DNA from: Bradyrhizobium cenepequi
GTDB lineage: Bacteria; Pseudomonadota; Alphaproteobacteria; Rhizobiales; Xanthobacteraceae
Direction: 5' to 3'
NCBI RefSeq assembly: GCF_020329485.1
Contig: NZ_JAGKJI010000026.1
Span: 1-64,000, forward strand
DNA: 64,000 nucleotides
Of the stretch, positions 16,481 to 25,451 are shown piece by piece. The position numbers and the translations under genes were made by a program. How positions within the stretch are numbered: the stretch's first letter is position 1; each line of letters starts with the position of its first letter. A model generated the notes under the pieces. It was given only the letters and a program-made list of their open reading frames with translations. It did not search any database and was not told the DNA's origin.

Positions 16481-17041
16481 CTAGTCCGGCACGGGCACGT
16501 CGAATGTGTTCAGCGTGACCGAGACCATGCAGTAGACGCCGACAAGATAGGACAGCTCGGCTGCGCCGTGCTCGCCGAATTCCTGCACGGCCGCGCGATA
16601 GGTTAAGTCCGGCAGCACGCCCCCGTTCACGAGGGCCGAGGCCATGTCAAAGGCGACCGCCTCCTGCCGCGTGAGGTCGACCGGCCGCTGACCGGCGACG
16701 ATGGTGGCGAGCTTCTCGTCGGAGAGGCCGCGCGCCTCGGCGACCAGGACGTGCGCATAGAGTTCATAGCCTGAGCGGAAATGCGATCCGGTCACGAGGA
16801 TCGCGACCTCGCGCACCGCCGGCGGCAACAGTGGATTCGAGGCGACGGCCTTCACCAGGTCCCAGACGGGCTTGCCGAACCTCGGCTCGCGGAGCCAGGG
16901 ATTCCAGGGGCCGAGCAGCGCGCCATCAGCGCGCATGTTCACGAAGCCCTTGAAATGATCTTGGATGCCCTTTCGCATGTCGTCGTAAAGCGGCTTCTGT
17001 TCGTCGGTCAGCTTGGTCGGATCGAGGATGGGAAGACGCAC
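16481..17041 (-). CDS. Carboxymuconolactone decarboxylase-family protein
   Basis: 186 residues from a GTG at 17041 with AGGAG seven bases upstream; the open frame extends further but without family similarity. It opens VRLPILDPTKLTDEQKPLYD. Features of the CMD/AhpD fold are visible: VREVAILVTGSHFRSGYELY, AHVLVAEARGLSDEKLATI, and FDMASALVNGG. The CxxC pair of AhpD peroxidases is absent; the corresponding segment is SHFRSGYEL. Probably an enzyme on gamma-carboxymuconolactone-like or related substrates; specificity unknown. Confidence 0.85.
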   Translation of the reverse strand: MRLPILDPTKLTDEQKPLYDDMRKGIQDHFKGFVNMRADGALLGPWNPWLREPRFGKPVWDLVKAVASNPLLPPAVREVAILVTGSHFRSGYELYAHVLVAEARGLSDEKLATIVAGQRPVDLTRQEAVAFDMASALVNGGVLPDLTYRAAVQEFGEHGAAELSYLVGVYCMVSVTLNTFDVPVPD

Positions 17042-17241
17042 GGCAAAGCTCCTGTTTGGGAACGCCCGAGACGAAGCGAGCGGGAAAGTCGAACGGAGAT
17101 TCCAAGCGAAGTGCGAGATATTGCCGAAGCGTCGCGTGCATGGTGGCGCGAAGCAAGTGAAGTTGCCGTGACACGCGTTCAGACGAGATGCGGCCGCTTC
17201 GGCCCATGATTTGGCGATGTGCCTCGGGTCTGCCGGCGGGT

Positions 17242-17724
17242 TCAAAACTCCAGCGCCGCATTGTCGATGACCTCCTTCATCACGAAGAAGGTGCGCGTCT
17301 GCCGAACCCCGGGCAGCGCAATCAATTGCTCGCCGTGGATGCGATTGAAATCTTCCATGTCGCCGACGCGGATCTTGAGGAAGTAGTCGAAGTCACCGGC
17401 GACGAGGTGACAGTCGAGAACGAACTTGAGTTTCGTGATCGCCTGCTCGAAGGATGCAAAACTTTCCGGCGTGGAGCGGTCGAGCACGACGCCGACCATC
17501 ACGAGCGCGCCCTTGCCGACCTTGCGCGGGGCGACGATCGCGCGGACCTCTTTGACAAAACCTTCCTCGAACAGCCGCTGGGTGCGGCGGTGGCAGGTGG
17601 CGGGGCTGACGCCGGCCTTGTCAGCCAGCTCGGCGTTGCTGAGCCGGCCATTCTTCTGCAGCAATCGCAGGATCTTAAGGTCGATGCGATCGAGGCTAAT
17701 AGCCATGGAAGGTTCTTTCACCAT
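17242..17724 (-). CDS. acdR: Lrp/AsnC-family regulator, AcdR type
   Basis: 160 residues, normal for Lrp. The N-terminal helix-turn-helix is LQKNGRLSNAELADKAGVSP, then ATCHRRTQRLFEEGFVKEVR; the C-terminal RAM ligand-binding domain includes DCHLVAGDFDYFLKIRVGDM. Start may be at residue 7. It is transcribed away from acdS across 143 bases. In several proteobacteria a divergent Lrp-type gene, acdR, activates acdS in response to ACC, and this arrangement is the same, so I name it on that basis. Confidence 0.85.
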   Translation of the reverse strand: MVKEPSMAISLDRIDLKILRLLQKNGRLSNAELADKAGVSPATCHRRTQRLFEEGFVKEVRAIVAPRKVGKGALVMVGVVLDRSTPESFASFEQAITKLKFVLDCHLVAGDFDYFLKIRVGDMEDFNRIHGEQLIALPGVRQTRTFFVMKEVIDNAALEF

Positions 17725-17737
17725 GCCGGATATTTAT

Positions 17738-17749
17738 GAGACGTTTCTC
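17738..17749. promoter_or_regulatory. Possible AcdR/Lrp binding dyad
   Basis: GAGA-CGTT-TCTC, a short perfect dyad, lies 14 bases outside the acdR start in the divergent acdR-acdS region, within an AT-rich TATTTATGAG context unusual for the surroundings. Position and symmetry suit an Lrp-type site, but short dyads arise by chance. Confidence 0.35.
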
Positions 17750-17867
17750 TGCATAGGATGGCGGCTCGCGCAATAGAGCAGAAAGCGGTCAGTCGAAATA
17801 GAGAGCACCTTCCGCGCGGCCGGTGCTACATATTCGCATCGAGGCCATGCCATCAACGGGAATGACG

Positions 17868-18881
17868 ATGCTGGAAAAATTCGCGCGCTATCCGCTCACC
17901 TTTGGGCCGACCCATATCGAGAAACTGGAGCGGCTCTCGAAGCATCTCGGTGGCAAGGTCGAGATTTTTGCCAAGCGCGAGGACTGCAATTCGGGGCTCG
18001 CCTTTGGCGGCAACAAGCTGCGCAAGCTCGAATACATCATTCCCGATGCGATCGCGTCGAACGCCGACACGCTGGTCTCGATCGGCGGCGTGCAGTCGAA
18101 CCACACCCGCATGGTCGCGGCCGTCGCCGCCAAGGTCGGCATGAAGTGCCGCCTGGTGCAGGAAAGCTGGGTGCCGCACGAGGACGCGGTCTATGACCGC
18201 GTCGGCAACATCCTGCTCAGCCGCGTGATGGGCGCGGACGTGCGGCTGGTCGACGAAGGCTTTGACATCGGCATCCGCAAGAGCTGGGAGCAGGCGATCG
18301 AGGAGGTGAAGGCCGGAGGCGGCAAGCCCTATGCGATTCCGGCCGGCGCCTCCGTGCACAAATATGGCGGGATCGGCTATGTCGGCTTCGCCGAGGAGGT
18401 GCGGGCGCAGGAGAAGGAGCTCGGCTTCAGCTTCGACTACATTGTCGTGTGCACCGTGACCGGATCGACCCATGCCGGGATGCTGGTCGGCTTTGCCAAG
18501 GACGGCCGCGCGCGAAACGTGATCGGCATCGATGCCTCCTTCACGCCGGCGCAGATCAAGGCGCAGGTGCTCTCGATCGCACAGAACACCGCCGATCTGG
18601 TTGAGCTTGGCCGCAAGATTGTCGAAGACGATGTCGTGCTGCTCGAGGATTACGCCTATCCTGCCTACGGCGTGCCGTCGGAAGCGACCAAAGAGGCGAT
18701 CCGGTTGTGCGCTCGGCTGGAAGGGATGATCACCGATCCCGTCTACGAGGGCAAATCCATGCAGGGCATGATCGACCTCGTGGGGAAAGGCTTCTTCCCG
18801 GCCGGCTCGAAGGTGCTCTACGCCCATCTCGGCGGCGCGCCGGCGATCAACGGCTATGCGTATACGTTCCGCAATGGGTGA
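17868..18881 (+). CDS. acdS: 1-aminocyclopropane-1-carboxylate (ACC) deaminase
   Basis: 337 residues from the ATG at 17868, giving the canonical MLEKFARYPLTFGPTHIEKL start and family length; in-frame ATGs at 17847 and 17862 are alternatives. The enzyme is a PLP-dependent fold-type II protein that cleaves ACC, the ethylene precursor of plants, to ammonia and 2-oxobutyrate. The PLP lysine is K50 in FGGNKLRKLEY, and SNHTR follows. Residues that separate true ACC deaminases from D-cysteine desulfhydrases are present: Tyr293 and Glu294 (DPVYEGKS) and Leu321 (YAHLGG), equal to Tyr294, Glu295 and Leu322 of the Pseudomonas enzyme. This lowers plant ethylene and helps root colonisation and nodulation. 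Confidence 0.96.
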   Translation: MLEKFARYPLTFGPTHIEKLERLSKHLGGKVEIFAKREDCNSGLAFGGNKLRKLEYIIPDAIASNADTLVSIGGVQSNHTRMVAAVAAKVGMKCRLVQESWVPHEDAVYDRVGNILLSRVMGADVRLVDEGFDIGIRKSWEQAIEEVKAGGGKPYAIPAGASVHKYGGIGYVGFAEEVRAQEKELGFSFDYIVVCTVTGSTHAGMLVGFAKDGRARNVIGIDASFTPAQIKAQVLSIAQNTADLVELGRKIVEDDVVLLEDYAYPAYGVPSEATKEAIRLCARLEGMITDPVYEGKSMQGMIDLVGKGFFPAGSKVLYAHLGGAPAINGYAYTFRNG

Positions 18882-18897
18882 GGCGGATCACCTCATT

Positions 18898-18991
18898 GCC
18901 GCCGTGGCCCGGTGGAGCGCAGCGCAACCCGGGGGCATCGTGTCCGCGGATCGTCTGTCCCGGATTGCGCTGCGCTTCATCCGGGCTACGG
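18898..18991. repeat. Inverted repeat, family H
   Basis: CCGTGGCCCGGTGGAGCGCA with GCGCAACCCGGG is mirrored by CCCGGATTGCGC and TTCATCCGGGCTACGG across 94 bases after acdS. It resembles a widespread dispersed palindrome of bradyrhizobia. The rest of the 273-base gap to the next gene holds nothing I recognise. Confidence 0.55.
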
Positions 18992-19154
18992 AGCTAGCGT
19001 TACTCACTTTGTAGTTGACGAGATTTCATGATGGGAACAAAATAAGAACATTGGCGAGCCGCCTTGGCTGCGACGCCGAGAGTCGGCGCTTGCGGGCGGC
19101 TTGCGGACGAGTTCCGAAGCCTCCTATGATGGGCCGTGGCTGGGGTAGTTAAGT

Positions 19155-20432
19155 ATGAGACTTGCAATCAGCGCGGTTGTCGCGGCCGCATGCGTGCTGC
19201 TGTCTGCGACATTTTCGCATGCGCGCGGGCCGTATGGCTCGATCTCGATTGGCAACTGGCGGGGCGGCGCCTATACCGACGACAATAGCGGCGTATTCAC
19301 CCATTGCGCCGCGGGCGCCTCCTATCAGAGCGGCATCTATTTCCTGGTCCTGGTCGGCGCGAACGGCAATTGGCGACTGGGGTTTTCCCACCAGAGCTGG
19401 CGGTTGACGCCCGGCGAAGCCTTTCCGTTGGCACTCACCTTCGACGGTCAGCAGCCGTTCAACGTCTATGGCATGCCTATCGGGGCCCAGCTTGTAGCCG
19501 TCGACATGTCGCCCAATTCGTCGCTGATCAACCAGTTTCGCAAAGCGCGGGTGATGACTGCGTTTGCGCAGGGCCAGCTGTTCCAGTTCAACCTGAACCA
19601 GACTGCGCAGCTACTGCCCTCGCTGGTCAACTGCGTCGCCAGCGTCAAGAAGAACGGACTCGCCAATGCCGGCGAATTCGCGGTCGCGCTGCCGAAGCCG
19701 ACCGCATCGGCGCCGGCCGCGCCGAGTGGCGCCGCCCCAAGTGCCGCTACGCCGAGGCAGGGCAAGGCCGTCGGCCAGACCGGCACCGGCATCGTGATCT
19801 CCAGCAACGGGCACGTGGTCACCAATCACCATGTCGTCCATGGCTGCGGCGAGATCACGGGCAATCTCACTGGCGAGGCGCCCGTCAAGCTGCGGCTGGT
19901 CTCGAGCGACGAGACCAACGACCTCGCCCTGCTGCAGGCGCCGACCCCGTTCAAGGAGGCTGCGGTCATCAGGGAGAATTCCGTGCAAACCGGGGACGCC
20001 GTGATTGCGATCGGTTTTCCCTTTCACGGACTGCTAACGTCGGATTTCACGGTGACGACCGGCATCGTCAGTTCGCTGAGCGGCATTTTCAACGACACCC
20101 GTCATTTGCAGATCAGCGCGGCGGTGCAGCCGGGCAATAGCGGCGGGCCGCTGCTCGACTCCACCGGCGCGCTGGTCGGCGTGGTCGCCGCCAAGCTGAA
20201 CGCGCTCAAGGTCGCGCGGGCGACCGGCAACATTCCCGAGAATATCAACTTCGCGATCAAGACCGGCGCGCTCCGGGATTTCCTCGACAACAGCGTCGTG
20301 ATGTACCGGGTGACGGAGCGGCGCGAGATGAAGAAGGAGACGGCCGAGATAGCAAAAAGCGCCCGCGGCTTTACACTTCTGATCTCCTGCACGGCGAACG
20401 AGCAAAACGCGAACGCGAGCGCGAAGAAATAG
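19155..20432 (+). CDS. Secreted S1C-type (DegP-like) serine protease with extra N-terminal domain
   Basis: 425 residues. A signal peptide ends near residue 23 (FSHA|RGPYG). Residues 25-165 form an extra domain not part of the protease core (SIGNWRGGAYTDDNSGVFTH and later WRLGFSHQSWRLTPGE). A low-complexity Ala/Pro linker (about 175-200) leads to a trypsin-like protease: His226 in TNHHVV, Asp256 in NDLALL, Ser329 in GNSGGP. No PDZ domain follows, unlike DegP/HtrA. Likely a periplasmic protease. It stands alone, downstream of an inverted repeat. Confidence 0.88.
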   Translation: MRLAISAVVAAACVLLSATFSHARGPYGSISIGNWRGGAYTDDNSGVFTHCAAGASYQSGIYFLVLVGANGNWRLGFSHQSWRLTPGEAFPLALTFDGQQPFNVYGMPIGAQLVAVDMSPNSSLINQFRKARVMTAFAQGQLFQFNLNQTAQLLPSLVNCVASVKKNGLANAGEFAVALPKPTASAPAAPSGAAPSAATPRQGKAVGQTGTGIVISSNGHVVTNHHVVHGCGEITGNLTGEAPVKLRLVSSDETNDLALLQAPTPFKEAAVIRENSVQTGDAVIAIGFPFHGLLTSDFTVTTGIVSSLSGIFNDTRHLQISAAVQPGNSGGPLLDSTGALVGVVAAKLNALKVARATGNIPENINFAIKTGALRDFLDNSVVMYRVTERREMKKETAEIAKSARGFTLLISCTANEQNANASAKK

Positions 20433-20448
20433 GGCAATCAGGCCTAAA

Positions 20449-20593
20449 CTCCCTCTCCCCGTTCTTACGGGGAGAGGGTTGGGGTGAGGGGCTTTCTCCA
20501 CGAATACGGAGAGAGGTGAACTCGCGGAGAGTGCCCCTCACCCGGATCGCGTCTGCGATGCGATCCGACCTCTCCCCGCAAGCGGGGCGAGGT
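20449..20593. repeat. Modular hairpin repeat, family C copy 1
   Basis: Architecture: outer hairpin CTCTCCCC/GGGGAGAG (20453-20476), GGTTGGGGTGAGGGG box, a spacer, a middle hairpin GGATCGCGTC (20544-20553) with GATGCGATCC (20557-20566) including one G-T wobble, then CCTCTCCCCGCAAGCGGGG. It separates two convergent genes. Further copies at 30301, 32073, 38715 and 56666. Confidence 0.8.
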
Positions 20594-20644
20594 GAAAGGC
20601 GCCGGCACTTCGATCAACAGAAAAACATCGCGCAACTTCTCGCC

Positions 20645-21598
20645 TTATCCCGCACAGCGCAGCGTGTGCAGCGTGATCTCCGCCGGGCAGTTGAGGCGGA
20701 CCGGCAACAGGCTGGTGCCGGCGCCGACCGAGGTGTAGCCGGCCATCGTGCCGTAGCGCCAGGCGCCAGCGCCGAACTTGCGCGGCAACCATGCTTCCAG
20801 CTTGATCGGCATGCCGCCGGGCAGGCAGAGCTGGCCGCCATGGGTGTGCCCGCTCAGCATCAGGTCGAATCCAGCGGCCGCCGCCGTCCGATACACTTCC
20901 GGCGTATGCGAAAGCAGGATCGAGAAGGCGTCGCCGGGAATTGGTGCGGCGGCCTTGCCGATGTCGTCGGCGCGATAGAAATGCGCATCATCGACGCCGG
21001 CGAGATAGATCGCTTCATTACCGCGCCGGATCGCCTCACACTCGTTGAACAACATCCGGATGCCCATCGCTTCCAGTCGCGGCGTCATGCGGATCGTGTC
21101 GTGATTGCCGAGAATGCCGTAGACCGATGGCTTCAGCGCCGCGATCACCGGCGCAATGTAGTCCAGGCTCTTGTCGAAGGGACCAAAGGTCTGGCCGCGA
21201 TAGTCGCCGGTCAGGACGCAGACGTCATAGGCGAGATCCGCGATCATGCCGGGCAGCCGCCGCATCGCGCCGGCGCTGAGGTCGCCGTGCAGGTCGCTGA
21301 GATGCAGAATGGTGAAACCGTCGAAGCCCCTGGGCAGCGCGCCCGAGGCGAGCTCGTTGCGCCTGATGCACACGCGGTCGGCGTTCTGCCGCGCGCGGCC
21401 GTACAGCCCGGCAAATTTGAGCGCCGTTGCGATGACGCTCGGCGCAAGCAGCGAGTTCTCCAGGTTGAAGAACAGCGTGCCCTGGCCGAACAGCTGTGCC
21501 TCATGCTCGGTCTCGTCGTTCAGCCGCCGCCTGACATGCGCGGCGCCGATCCGCTTGATCAAGTCCTGAAGGCCTAGTTCATGCATGCTCGCCATCAT
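20645..21598 (-). CDS. Metallophosphoesterase (calcineurin-like)
   Basis: 317 residues. The five metal-site blocks are all visible in order: LHLSDLHGD, VLTGDYRG, ILGNHD, LLSHTPE and LSGHTHGGQLCLPGG. The N-terminal 90 residues are a separate helical segment (RRLNDETEHEAQLFGQGTLF). The layout matches the YkuE-type phosphodiesterase family, but without an obvious Tat signal. Natural substrate unknown. It ends against a hairpin repeat and lies 42 bases ahead of the end of recQ. Confidence 0.9.
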   Translation of the reverse strand: MMASMHELGLQDLIKRIGAAHVRRRLNDETEHEAQLFGQGTLFFNLENSLLAPSVIATALKFAGLYGRARQNADRVCIRRNELASGALPRGFDGFTILHLSDLHGDLSAGAMRRLPGMIADLAYDVCVLTGDYRGQTFGPFDKSLDYIAPVIAALKPSVYGILGNHDTIRMTPRLEAMGIRMLFNECEAIRRGNEAIYLAGVDDAHFYRADDIGKAAAPIPGDAFSILLSHTPEVYRTAAAAGFDLMLSGHTHGGQLCLPGGMPIKLEAWLPRKFGAGAWRYGTMAGYTSVGAGTSLLPVRLNCPAEITLHTLRCAG

Positions 21599-21640
21599 AG
21601 CAAACGGGAAGGGGCGGCGCCTAATGCTCTGATCGCGCGC

Positions 21641-23503
21641 TTATCCCTCAGTCCTCTTCACCACCGCGATCAGCTCATCGCCGTAGTGCTCAAGTTTCTT
21701 GTCGCCGATTCCGGCGACGCCGCGAAGCTGGTCAAGCGTCGTCGGGCGCACGGCGGCGATGCCGTCGATGGTGGAATCGTGCAGCACGACATAGGCCGGC
21801 ACGCTGCGCTGCCGAGCCACTTCGGAGCGCCAGGCGCGCAGCGCGGCGTGAAGCGCAGGATTGGCGGCCTTGCCCTGGCCGGTCACGGCGGGCGCGAGCT
21901 CGCCGCGTCGCGACTTGGAACGGATGGCGCGGTTGCGCGCGCCTTCCGCCTGCTCGCGCAGCAGCACTTCGGTTTCGCCCTTGAGGACGCCGCGCGCGCT
22001 CTCGGTCAACTTCAGCGCGCCGAAAGCGTCGCTGTCGGCCCAAAGATGTCCCATGGCGACAAGCTGGCGCAGCACCGCGCGCCACTGCTTCTCGTTGAGC
22101 TCGCGGCCGACGCCGAACACCGACAATTGATCGTGCCCGAACTGCTTGACGCGATCGGTGAGGCGGCCGACCAGCACGTCGATCAGGTGCATGGCGCCGA
22201 AGCGCTGGCCGGTGCGGTAGACGCAGGACAGCATCTTCTGCGCCAGGATCTTGCCGTCGCGGACGCGCGGCGGCGACAGGCAATTGTCGCAATTGCCGCA
22301 ATTCTCTTCCCTGAGCGTCTCGCCGAAATAAGCCAGCAGGCGCCGCCGGCGGCAGCCCACGGTTTCCGCCAGCGCCACCAGCGAATCGAGCTTGCCGATC
22401 GAGACGCGCTTGTAGGCATCCGAGCCGGTGGATTCGTCGATCATGCGGCGCTGCTGCACGATGTCGGAGAGGCCATAAGCCATCCACGCGCTCGACGGCT
22501 TGCCGTCGCGTCCGGCGCGGCCGGTCTCCTGATAGTAGGCTTCGATGCTCTTGGGCAGGTCGAGATGGGCGACGAAGCGCACGTCCGGCTTGTCGATACC
22601 CATGCCGAAGGCGATGGTGGCGACGATGACGATGCCGTCCTCGTTGATGAAGCGATCCTGGTTCCGCGCGCGGACGCTTGGTTCAAGGCCGGCGTGGTAG
22701 GGCAGCGCCGGAATGCCGGCTGCGCCGAGCGAGGCCGCGACGTCCTCGACCTTCGCCCGCGACAGGCAATAGACGATGCCGGCTTCCCCGGCATGGCGCT
22801 CAGCGATGAATGCCTTCAACTGCGCCAGCGAATTCACCTTGTCGATGATCTCGTAGCGGATGTTCGGCCGGTCGAAGCTCGAGACGAAGCGCGGAGCGTC
22901 GTTGAGCGAAAGCCGCTCGGCGATCTCATTGCGCGTCAGTTCGTCGGCGGTTGCGGTGAGCGCCATCCGCGGCACGCCGGGAAAGCGCTCGGCGATCACG
23001 GAAAGGCCGATATATTCGGGCCGGAAATCATGGCCCCATTGCGAGACGCAATGCGCCTCGTCGATCGCAAACAGCGCGATCTTCGTCTGCGCGAGCAGGC
23101 CAAGGCAGCGCGGCGTCACCAGTCGCTCCGGCGCGACATAGAGCAGGTCGAGATCGCCCGCGATCAGCCTGCGTTCGACTTCGCCTGCTTCCTGCGGCGA
23201 TAGCGTCGAGTTCAACACGGCCGCGTTGACGCCGGCCTCGGTGAGCCCCGCGACCTGGTCGCGCATCAGCGCGATCAGCGGCGAGACGACGATGCCGCAG
23301 CCCTCGCGCAGCAGCGACGGCAACTGGTAGCAAAGCGACTTGCCGCCGCCGGTCGGCATCAGCACCAGGCAATTGCCGCCATCGGTCACGTGCCGGACGA
23401 TCTCTTCCTGCGCGCCCCGGAATGCGGTGAGGCCGAACACGGAATTGAGCACGGCAAGCGCATCCCTGATATCGCCGGACGCACGGTTGAGGACAGAATC
23501 CAT
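21641..23503 (-). CDS. recQ: ATP-dependent DNA helicase RecQ
   Basis: 620 residues from the ATG at 23503; the open frame runs upstream into the divergent cytochrome gene's leader and is not similar there. Superfamily 2 helicase motifs: FRGAQEEIV, Walker A PTGGGKSLCYQLP, DEAHCVSQWGHDFRPEY, SAT-like ALTATAD, and QETGRAGRDG. The zinc-binding cluster has CGNCDNCLSPP. A C-terminal HRDC domain (about 540-620) closes with LRGVAGIGDKKLEHYGDELI. RecQ unwinds forks and recombination intermediates (3' to 5'). Confidence 0.97.
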   Translation of the reverse strand: MDSVLNRASGDIRDALAVLNSVFGLTAFRGAQEEIVRHVTDGGNCLVLMPTGGGKSLCYQLPSLLREGCGIVVSPLIALMRDQVAGLTEAGVNAAVLNSTLSPQEAGEVERRLIAGDLDLLYVAPERLVTPRCLGLLAQTKIALFAIDEAHCVSQWGHDFRPEYIGLSVIAERFPGVPRMALTATADELTRNEIAERLSLNDAPRFVSSFDRPNIRYEIIDKVNSLAQLKAFIAERHAGEAGIVYCLSRAKVEDVAASLGAAGIPALPYHAGLEPSVRARNQDRFINEDGIVIVATIAFGMGIDKPDVRFVAHLDLPKSIEAYYQETGRAGRDGKPSSAWMAYGLSDIVQQRRMIDESTGSDAYKRVSIGKLDSLVALAETVGCRRRRLLAYFGETLREENCGNCDNCLSPPRVRDGKILAQKMLSCVYRTGQRFGAMHLIDVLVGRLTDRVKQFGHDQLSVFGVGRELNEKQWRAVLRQLVAMGHLWADSDAFGALKLTESARGVLKGETEVLLREQAEGARNRAIRSKSRRGELAPAVTGQGKAANPALHAALRAWRSEVARQRSVPAYVVLHDSTIDGIAAVRPTTLDQLRGVAGIGDKKLEHYGDELIAVVKRTEG

Positions 23504-23601
23504 GTCGGTTTCGAACGCAGTCAAGAAGCGGTGATCGGGGGCCTTGCCGGCGAACGATGCCGGAATATCCGTGTTAAAACACGGTCCAACCACAAACTCA
23601 A

Positions 23602-24960
23602 ATGGCTGGCATGGCGAGATCGCCACGGATCATCGCAAGCATCGTCGCTGTCATACTGATCGTGGGCGCGGCGGTGGTGTTTGCGACCGTGTGGCGGCCG
23701 GCAATCGCCGCGATCGAGCCGCCGTCTCCGGCGTCGTTCGATCCGGCTGTGGTCAAGCGCGGCCGCGAGCTTGCTGCGCTTGGCAACTGCAATAGCTGCC
23801 ACACAAGGCAGGACGGCCAGGATTTTGCCGGTGGCCTGCCGGTGCCGACGCCGTTTGGCGTGGTCTTTTCCTCCAACATTACGCCGGATCCGGAGACCGG
23901 CATCGGCGGCTGGTCGGAAGCCGCGTTCGCTCGCGCCATGAGCACCGGCGTGGGCCGCGAAGGCCAGCATCTCTATCCGACCTTTCCCTATGACCACTTC
24001 ACCAACGTCACCGATGCGGACAACCGGGCGCTCTATGCGTTCCTGATGACGCGGTCGCCGGTGCATGCCGCGGCACCGCCGAACGATCTCATCTTTCCGC
24101 TGGACCAGCGCCCGATCATCGCGGGCTGGAAACTCTTGTTCCTGCGCCGCGATACATTCCAGCCCGACCCCGCGAAGAGCGCCGAATGGAACCGCGGCGC
24201 CTATCTGGTCGACGGCCTCGCCCATTGCGGCGCCTGCCACACGCCGCGCAATGCGCTGGGCGCCGAGCGCGTAAGCGCGCAGTTTGCCGGCGGCGAGACC
24301 GACAATTGGCGCGCTTATGCCTTGAACGATCGCGCGCATGCGCCGGTGCCGTGGAACGCGGAGTCGCTTTACGCTTACTTGCGCAACGGCTGGCATCCCG
24401 ATCATGGCACCGCGCGCGGGCCGATGGCGGAGGTGGTGAGCAATCTCTCTACGGTGCCCGAGAGCGATGTGCAAGCCATCGCTGTCTATATGGCCGACGT
24501 CTCCGGCGCCGCGAAGCCGGAACGCGATCGCAGCGCCGTGCTTGCGCAGGCCGAACCAGCACCCGCGCAAGCGGACCCGACCGGTTCCGCGATCTATGCT
24601 GCGGCCTGCGCCGCCTGTCATGAATCAGGCCGGCCACTTCCGTACGGCGGCGTCAATCTTGCGCTGAGCACCGCGGTCACGAGCCCTGATCCACGCAATC
24701 TCGCCAATATTATCTTGGCCGGCGTTCCGGCAGTCGCTGGCGAACGCAGTCCGATCATGCCGGGCTTCGCCGACGGCATGACCGACGCGCAGGTCACCTC
24801 GCTCGTCAATTACCTGCGCGCGCGTTTCAGCAAGGAACAGCCCTGGACCGGGGTTGAAAAGACCATTGCGGATGCGCGCCGCACCCAGACCGCGCTTTTC
24901 CAGACTTCCCCGGAGCCGCGCAATGCGCCGGCCGACCCATCACAGCGAGACCAGCCATGA
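23602..24960 (+). CDS. Membrane-anchored triheme cytochrome c subunit of a molybdenum hydroxylase
   Basis: 452 residues. An N-terminal helix (IIASIVAVILIVGAAVVFAT) anchors it with the rest in the periplasm. Three heme sites are visible: CNSCH at 63-67, CGACH at 209-213 and CAACH at 336-340. It overlaps the next gene by four bases (ATGA). Such three-heme subunits take electrons from isoquinoline- or nicotinate-type Mo hydroxylases and from periplasmic alcohol/aldehyde dehydrogenases, passing them to the respiratory chain. Its position makes it the electron acceptor of the enzyme encoded next. Confidence 0.93.
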   Translation: MAGMARSPRIIASIVAVILIVGAAVVFATVWRPAIAAIEPPSPASFDPAVVKRGRELAALGNCNSCHTRQDGQDFAGGLPVPTPFGVVFSSNITPDPETGIGGWSEAAFARAMSTGVGREGQHLYPTFPYDHFTNVTDADNRALYAFLMTRSPVHAAAPPNDLIFPLDQRPIIAGWKLLFLRRDTFQPDPAKSAEWNRGAYLVDGLAHCGACHTPRNALGAERVSAQFAGGETDNWRAYALNDRAHAPVPWNAESLYAYLRNGWHPDHGTARGPMAEVVSNLSTVPESDVQAIAVYMADVSGAAKPERDRSAVLAQAEPAPAQADPTGSAIYAAACAACHESGRPLPYGGVNLALSTAVTSPDPRNLANIILAGVPAVAGERSPIMPGFADGMTDAQVTSLVNYLRARFSKEQPWTGVEKTIADARRTQTALFQTSPEPRNAPADPSQRDQP

Positions 24961-25451
24961 TGACACTGAAGGTCAACGGACATGACACTCAGATCGATGC
25001 CGATCCGGATACGCCGCTGCTCTACGTCTTGCGCGACGATCTCAAACTCAACGCCGCCAAATTCGGCTGCGGCCTCGGCCAATGCGGTTCGTGCACCGTC
25101 ATCGTGGATGGCAAGGCCGTCCTGTCTTGCGTGACGCCGCTCGTGCTGCTCGAGGGCAAGCAGGTGACGACGCTGGAAGGTCTCGGCACGGTGTCCGCGC
25201 CGGCGCCGATCCAGCGCGCCTTTATGGAGGAACAGGCGGCGCAATGCGGCTATTGCATCGCGGGCATGATGATGCGCGCGCAGGCGCTACTGCTCAGAAA
25301 TCCAAAGCCGACCGATGCCGAGATCCGCGCCGAGTTGCAGTCGAATCTTTGCCGTTGCGGCACCCATATGCGCATCCTGCGCGCGGTACACCGGGCCGCG
25401 CGATTGATGGATACGGCGGATGCATCTGCGAACGAGAGGAGCGGGAGATGA
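24957..25451 (+). CDS. (2Fe-2S)-binding subunit of molybdenum hydroxylase
   Basis: 164 residues, the size of an IorA/CoxS-type subunit. The plant-ferredoxin cluster is CGLGQCGSCTV plus a later Cys, and the second cluster uses CGYC and CRC (QSNLCRCGTHMRI). There is no signal peptide, so it should ride to the periplasm with the Tat-signalled Mo subunit. Start and stop overlap with both neighbours by four bases. Confidence 0.95.
   Translation: MMTLKVNGHDTQIDADPDTPLLYVLRDDLKLNAAKFGCGLGQCGSCTVIVDGKAVLSCVTPLVLLEGKQVTTLEGLGTVSAPAPIQRAFMEEQAAQCGYCIAGMMMRAQALLLRNPKPTDAEIRAELQSNLCRCGTHMRILRAVHRAARLMDTADASANERSGR

Noticed and set aside
16230..16484. Plus-strand 84-codon frame
   Set aside because: No ribosome binding site or family features; the minus strand of the same stretch reads as a better, though broken, coding remnant.
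21581..23203. 540-codon frame antisense to recQ
   Set aside because: RecQ motifs on the minus strand are complete, and the plus-strand product has no family features.
25082..25447. Upstream extension of the Mo-subunit frame
   Set aside because: The region codes the 2Fe-2S subunit in another frame. The true start is the ATG at 25448, where the Tat signal begins.
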